NCBI RefSeq assembly: GCF_018274385.1
Contig: NZ_JAAFYZ010000072.1
Span: 1-42,565, forward strand
Direction: 5' to 3'
From: Catenulispora pinistramenti
GTDB taxonomy: Bacteria > Actinomycetota > Actinomycetes > Streptomycetales > Catenulisporaceae
DNA length: 42,565 nt
Made by a program: the position numbers and the translations under genes. Positions within the stretch are counted from its first letter, which is position 1. Each line of letters opens with the position of its first letter. Below, piece after piece: positions 40,285-42,565 of this stretch. The notes under the pieces were generated by a model. That model was not told the DNA's origin and did not search any database. It was given only the letters and a program-made list of their open reading frames with translations.

Positions 40285-40324
40285 TGACGTCACCGCAAGC
40301 AAGAGTGACGTCATAGTGACGTCA
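40285..40324. promoter_or_regulatory. Three TGACGTCA operator boxes upstream of the RHH operon
   Basis: Perfect TGACGTCA palindromes occur at 40285-40292, 40306-40313 and 40317-40324, with start-to-start distances of 21 and 11 bp (near two turns and one turn). Ribbon-helix-helix proteins commonly bind such arrays cooperatively on one DNA face. They lie 22-61 bp upstream of the RHH ATG. Confidence 0.7.
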
Positions 40325-40356
40325 CCACTCCCGGAGTGCCTCCGAACAGCTCGTTC

Positions 40357-40380
40357 TGTCAGCGCGTTTTGTCAGCGCGG
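40357..40380. repeat. 13-bp direct repeat before the FMN-binding gene
   Basis: TGTCAGCGCGTTT and TGTCAGCGCGGTC follow each other (40357 and 40370) 18 bp before the ATG at 40398. It could be a regulator site or a recent duplication; it covers the likely promoter region. Confidence 0.45.
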
Positions 40381-40397
40381 TCTGGCAATGTCGGCCC

Positions 40398-40913
40398 ATG
40401 CTCGAAACCCCCGAAGAACTGACCGCACTTCAGGACCTCCTCGACGCCAGCGCCGCCACCGCCGGCCCGCACCTGCGCGGCATCATCACCGACGAACGCC
40501 GCATGACCGCCGCCGCGCTGACCGACCACCTCCAGGGCATGCGGCTGATCACCGTGGCGACCGTGACCGCCGACGGCCGCCCGCTGACCGGCCCGTTCGA
40601 CGGCTACTTCCTGCACGGCTCCTGGTGGTTCAGCTCCGGCCCGGACGCGGTGCGCATCCGCCACCTGAAGGCGCGCCCGGCGGTGAGCGCGACGTACCTG
40701 CCCGGGGAACAGGTGGCGGTGACTGCCCACGGCCAAGCCGAGCTGTTCGACCTCCACGGCCCGCAGTGCGCGCCGATGCGGCAGGCGATGCTGGACCACT
40801 ACCTGCCGAAGCAGGGGCCTGCGTTCCAGGAGTGGATGGAAGGGCTTGAAGGCGGCATCGGGGTGCGGATCGACGCCCGGAAGCTGTTCACCTTCGCCGC
40901 ACCGCGGGACTGA
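40398..40913 (+). CDS. Pyridoxamine 5'-phosphate oxidase-like FMN-binding protein
   Basis: The 171-residue protein has a split-barrel FMN-binding fold: MRLITVATVTADGRPLTGPF, FDGYFLHGSWWFSSGPDAVR, IRHLKARPAVSATYLPGEQV and VAVTAHGQAELFDL. These match the F420/FMN-binding PNPOx-like superfamily of small redox or cofactor-binding proteins. The C-terminal helix includes YLPKQGPAFQEWMEGLEGGI. The exact role (for example flavin or F420 reduction) is unknown. It is divergent from the RHH gene, and its stop is followed by an 18-bp-period degenerate repeat. Confidence 0.88.
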   Translation: MLETPEELTALQDLLDASAATAGPHLRGIITDERRMTAAALTDHLQGMRLITVATVTADGRPLTGPFDGYFLHGSWWFSSGPDAVRIRHLKARPAVSATYLPGEQVAVTAHGQAELFDLHGPQCAPMRQAMLDHYLPKQGPAFQEWMEGLEGGIGVRIDARKLFTFAAPRD

Positions 40914-40985
40914 GCCGCCGCACTGGCACAGGCCGCCGTACTTGCCGGGCTGCCGCACTCGCCCGCGCTGCCGGTTGTTCGAGCC
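40914..40985. repeat. Degenerate 18-bp tandem repeat after the FMN-binding gene
   Basis: Starting right after TGA, units at about 40914, 40932, 40950 and 40968 share (G/C)(C/T)GCCGCACT(G/T)GCC-like sequence. The units are diverged and I am less sure of this array than of the others in the window. Confidence 0.5.
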
Positions 40986-40996
40986 GCCCCGGCTCA
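40980..40996. terminator. Short GC hairpin at the end of the small TTG-start gene
   Basis: GAGCCG (40981-40986) pairs with CGGCTC (40990-40995) around three C. It ends at the small gene's stop codon, as at 10852-10868, and may serve as terminator for both convergent genes. Confidence 0.45.
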
Positions 40997-41230
40997 TTCC
41001 CAGCCGTGGGCGGCGTACGTCTGTTTATCCCATTCTGGATACGGGGTGGTGTAGGTGCCCCACCCCATGTGCTCGTAGTAGAGCGTCATCGCCTCGAAGT
41101 GGCTGGCGGCCTCGACGGTCCACACCAGCCGGGCCCGCTCGGTGAGCAGCGCACGCGCGCCGTCTCCGGGCGGCCCGGCCAGGCAGAATGTGAGTCCGTC
41201 CTCGCCGTCGTCCCAGAGCTCGTGAAGCAA
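40994..41230 (-). CDS. Small conserved actinobacterial protein (TTG start)
   Basis: This 78-residue product starts at TTG 41230 after a strong GGGGGGAG, and reads MLHELWDDGEDGLTFCLAGP, then GDGARALLTERARLVWTVEA, SHFEAMTLYYEHMGWGTY and ends KQTYAAHGWE. The latter pattern (SHFEAMT.YY..MGWG.Y) is recurrent in small actinomycete proteins of unknown function. It starts 17 bp after the peptidase stop, so the two are probably in one transcript. No enzymatic motif is recognisable. Confidence 0.75.
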   Translation of the reverse strand: MLHELWDDGEDGLTFCLAGPPGDGARALLTERARLVWTVEAASHFEAMTLYYEHMGWGTYTTPYPEWDKQTYAAHGWE

Positions 41231-41247
41231 AGCAGCTCCCCCCAGCC

Positions 41248-42564
41248 CTATCGCGGCATCGCCGGCAGCTCCGGCAGCGCGGTCGCAGACAGCCACTCGT
41301 CGAAGAACCCGCCGAGATCCCGCCCCGCCACCGACGACGCCACCTCCACGAACCCGGCCGTGGACACCGTCGAGTACCGGAACCGGTCGGTCCAGGTCCG
41401 CAGCAGGGTGAAGAAAGCCTCGTCCCCGACCGACAAACGCAGCGCGTGCAACGTCAGCGCACCCCGCTTGTACACGCGGTCGTCGAACAGATCCGCCGGG
41501 CCCGGGTCGGCCAGCACCAGGTCCTGCGGAAGCCGGGACAACCGCTGGTGCCAGGTGCGGGCGTGCCCGTCGGCCGACCCCTCGCCACAGCCCTGCGACC
41601 ACAGCCACTCCGCGTAGCAGGCGAAGCCCTCGTGCAGCCAGATGTCGCGCCAGTCGCCCAAGGTCAGGGAGTTGCCGAACCACTGGTGCGCCAACTCGTG
41701 CGCGATCAGCCGCTCCCACTCCCCGTCCATGTGGTTGCTGCCGAACATCGACACACCCTGGGCCTCCACCGGGATCTCCAGGTGGTCGTCAGTCACCACC
41801 ACCGTGTACGCCTCGAACGGATACGGCCCGAACAGCCCGCCGAACAACGCCACCATCTCGTCCTGCCGCGCCAACGCCGCCCGCGCCGCCGGCACCCGCC
41901 GCGCCGGCGCCACCAGCGACTGCGGCACGCCGCTGCCGTCCGAGGCCAGATCAACCCGCTGATACGGCCCGATCTGCACCGTCGCCAGATACGTCGCCAT
42001 CGGCGCGTCCTGCACGAACGTCCACGTCGAGGACGAGCCGCTGTGCGCCACCGGCGCCAGCCGGCCGTTCGCCACCACCCGGTACTGCGAGGCCGTACTC
42101 ACCTGCACCCGATACGTCGCCTTCTCATCGGGCCGGTCATTACACGGGAACCACGACGGCGCCCCCGTCGGCTGCGACGCCACCAACACCCCGTCGGCCA
42201 ACTGCTCCCAACCCAGCCCGCCATACCGGCTCGACACCGGACGCGGCGCCCCCCGGTACACCACCTCCACCACCACCTGCTCCCCCGCGGCCACCGCCGC
42301 CGGAAGCATCACCCGCAGCTTCTCCTTGCGATGCTCGAACCGCAGCCGCCGACCGTCCTGAAGGATCACCCGATCCACCCGCAGATGATCGGAGAAGTCC
42401 AGCACCACCGCCGCCAACCGCGCCGTCGCCCGGCACGTCAGCACCGCGACCGCCGACATCCGGTTCGGGCCCACCCGGTAGTCCAGCGTCAGCTCGTAAT
42501 GCTCCACGACGTAGCCCTCGTTGCCGCGCCGCGGAAAATACGGCGCCGCCGCACGCCCCGAGAC
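41248..42564 (-). CDS. M1 family metallopeptidase (5' end beyond window)
   Basis: The frame is open to the right edge of the window. The product has the zinc site HELAHQWFGNSL with the third ligand Glu in IWLHEGFACYAEW, 18 residues on, which defines family M1 aminopeptidases. The upstream substrate region EIPVEAQGVSMF replaces the GAMEN motif, as in many bacterial M1 enzymes. C-terminal helices follow, ending LSATALPELPAMPR. A GTG at 42507 could be read as the start, but the in-frame codons before it give PYFPRRGNEGYVVEHYELTL, a normal M1 N-terminus, so the real start lies outside the window. The enzyme trims N-terminal residues from peptides. The small TTG-start gene follows. Confidence 0.9.
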   Translation of the reverse strand, partial: VSGRAAAPYFPRRGNEGYVVEHYELTLDYRVGPNRMSAVAVLTCRATARLAAVVLDFSDHLRVDRVILQDGRRLRFEHRKEKLRVMLPAAVAAGEQVVVEVVYRGAPRPVSSRYGGLGWEQLADGVLVASQPTGAPSWFPCNDRPDEKATYRVQVSTASQYRVVANGRLAPVAHSGSSSTWTFVQDAPMATYLATVQIGPYQRVDLASDGSGVPQSLVAPARRVPAARAALARQDEMVALFGGLFGPYPFEAYTVVVTDDHLEIPVEAQGVSMFGSNHMDGEWERLIAHELAHQWFGNSLTLGDWRDIWLHEGFACYAEWLWSQGCGEGSADGHARTWHQRLSRLPQDLVLADPGPADLFDDRVYKRGALTLHALRLSVGDEAFFTLLRTWTDRFRYSTVSTAGFVEVASSVAGRDLGGFFDEWLSATALPELPAMPR

Positions 42565-42565
42565 C

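Noticed and set aside
5380-40985. CRISPR array as explanation for the tandem repeats
   Set aside because: Units are short, directly adjacent, unrelated between arrays, lack unique spacers and have no cas genes nearby.

Overview
The window is high-GC DNA from a mycelial actinomycete, most likely of the Streptomycetales/Catenulisporales type. The evidence is strong C/G bias at codon third positions, a four-S1-domain actinobacterial rpsA, an IdeR/DmdR-type iron box, a Streptomyces-style desEFABCD siderophore operon, Tat and lipoprotein signals, many TetR/SDR pairs and a DrrAB-type exporter. No rRNA, tRNA or CRISPR was seen. Both edges cut genes: a methyltransferase on the left and an M1 peptidase on the right.

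Layout. 1-5517: divergent methyltransferase and rpsA with promoter and terminator, then an MFS transporter overlapping a beta-propeller-like membrane protein, and a lipoprotein with a repeat tail. 5518-7937: a junkyard of decayed repeat tail, a broken IS630-type transposase, several copies of its terminal repeat, a frameshifted host gene and a heptamer repeat. 7938-13169: an SDR/TetR pair with two operators, a CGNR zinc-finger protein, a DUF1348 protein and an FUSC-type exporter. 13276-17082: an MmyB-like regulator divergent from an SDR-SDR-tautomerase operon, then a convergent cyclase. 17241-19238: a secreted glycosidase-like protein and an unknown gene. 19281-30795: the iron locus. Two FecCD permeases and an ATPase run leftward and desEFABCD plus a PhyH-type dioxygenase run rightward from one iron box; together they can make, export-couple, re-import and reduce a desferrioxamine-type siderophore. 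30905-36885: small secreted proteins, two GNAT enzymes, a carboxylesterase and a second TetR/reductase pair with two operators. 36960-40263: a leftward RHH-DUF4097-DrrA-DrrB operon behind three TGACGTCA boxes. 40398-42564: an FMN-binding protein, a small TTG-start gene and an M1 peptidase.

The most unusual signal is not a single gene. At least nine genes here have a short tandem repeat (6, 7, 8, 14, 15, 18, 19 or 21 bp units) lying on or directly beside their stop codon. The units often contain stop codons, so some genes end in three in-frame stops or in stops in all three frames. At the permease/ATPase junction the 14-bp unit produces a chain of three five-codon minigenes, each coupled by an ATGA overlap to the next and the last to the ATPase. 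A second theme is shared operators: two separate TetR/reductase loci use the same GGGAC-N4-GTCCC core in pairs 33-34 bp apart, and the same GTGACGTCAC box occurs at two unrelated promoters.
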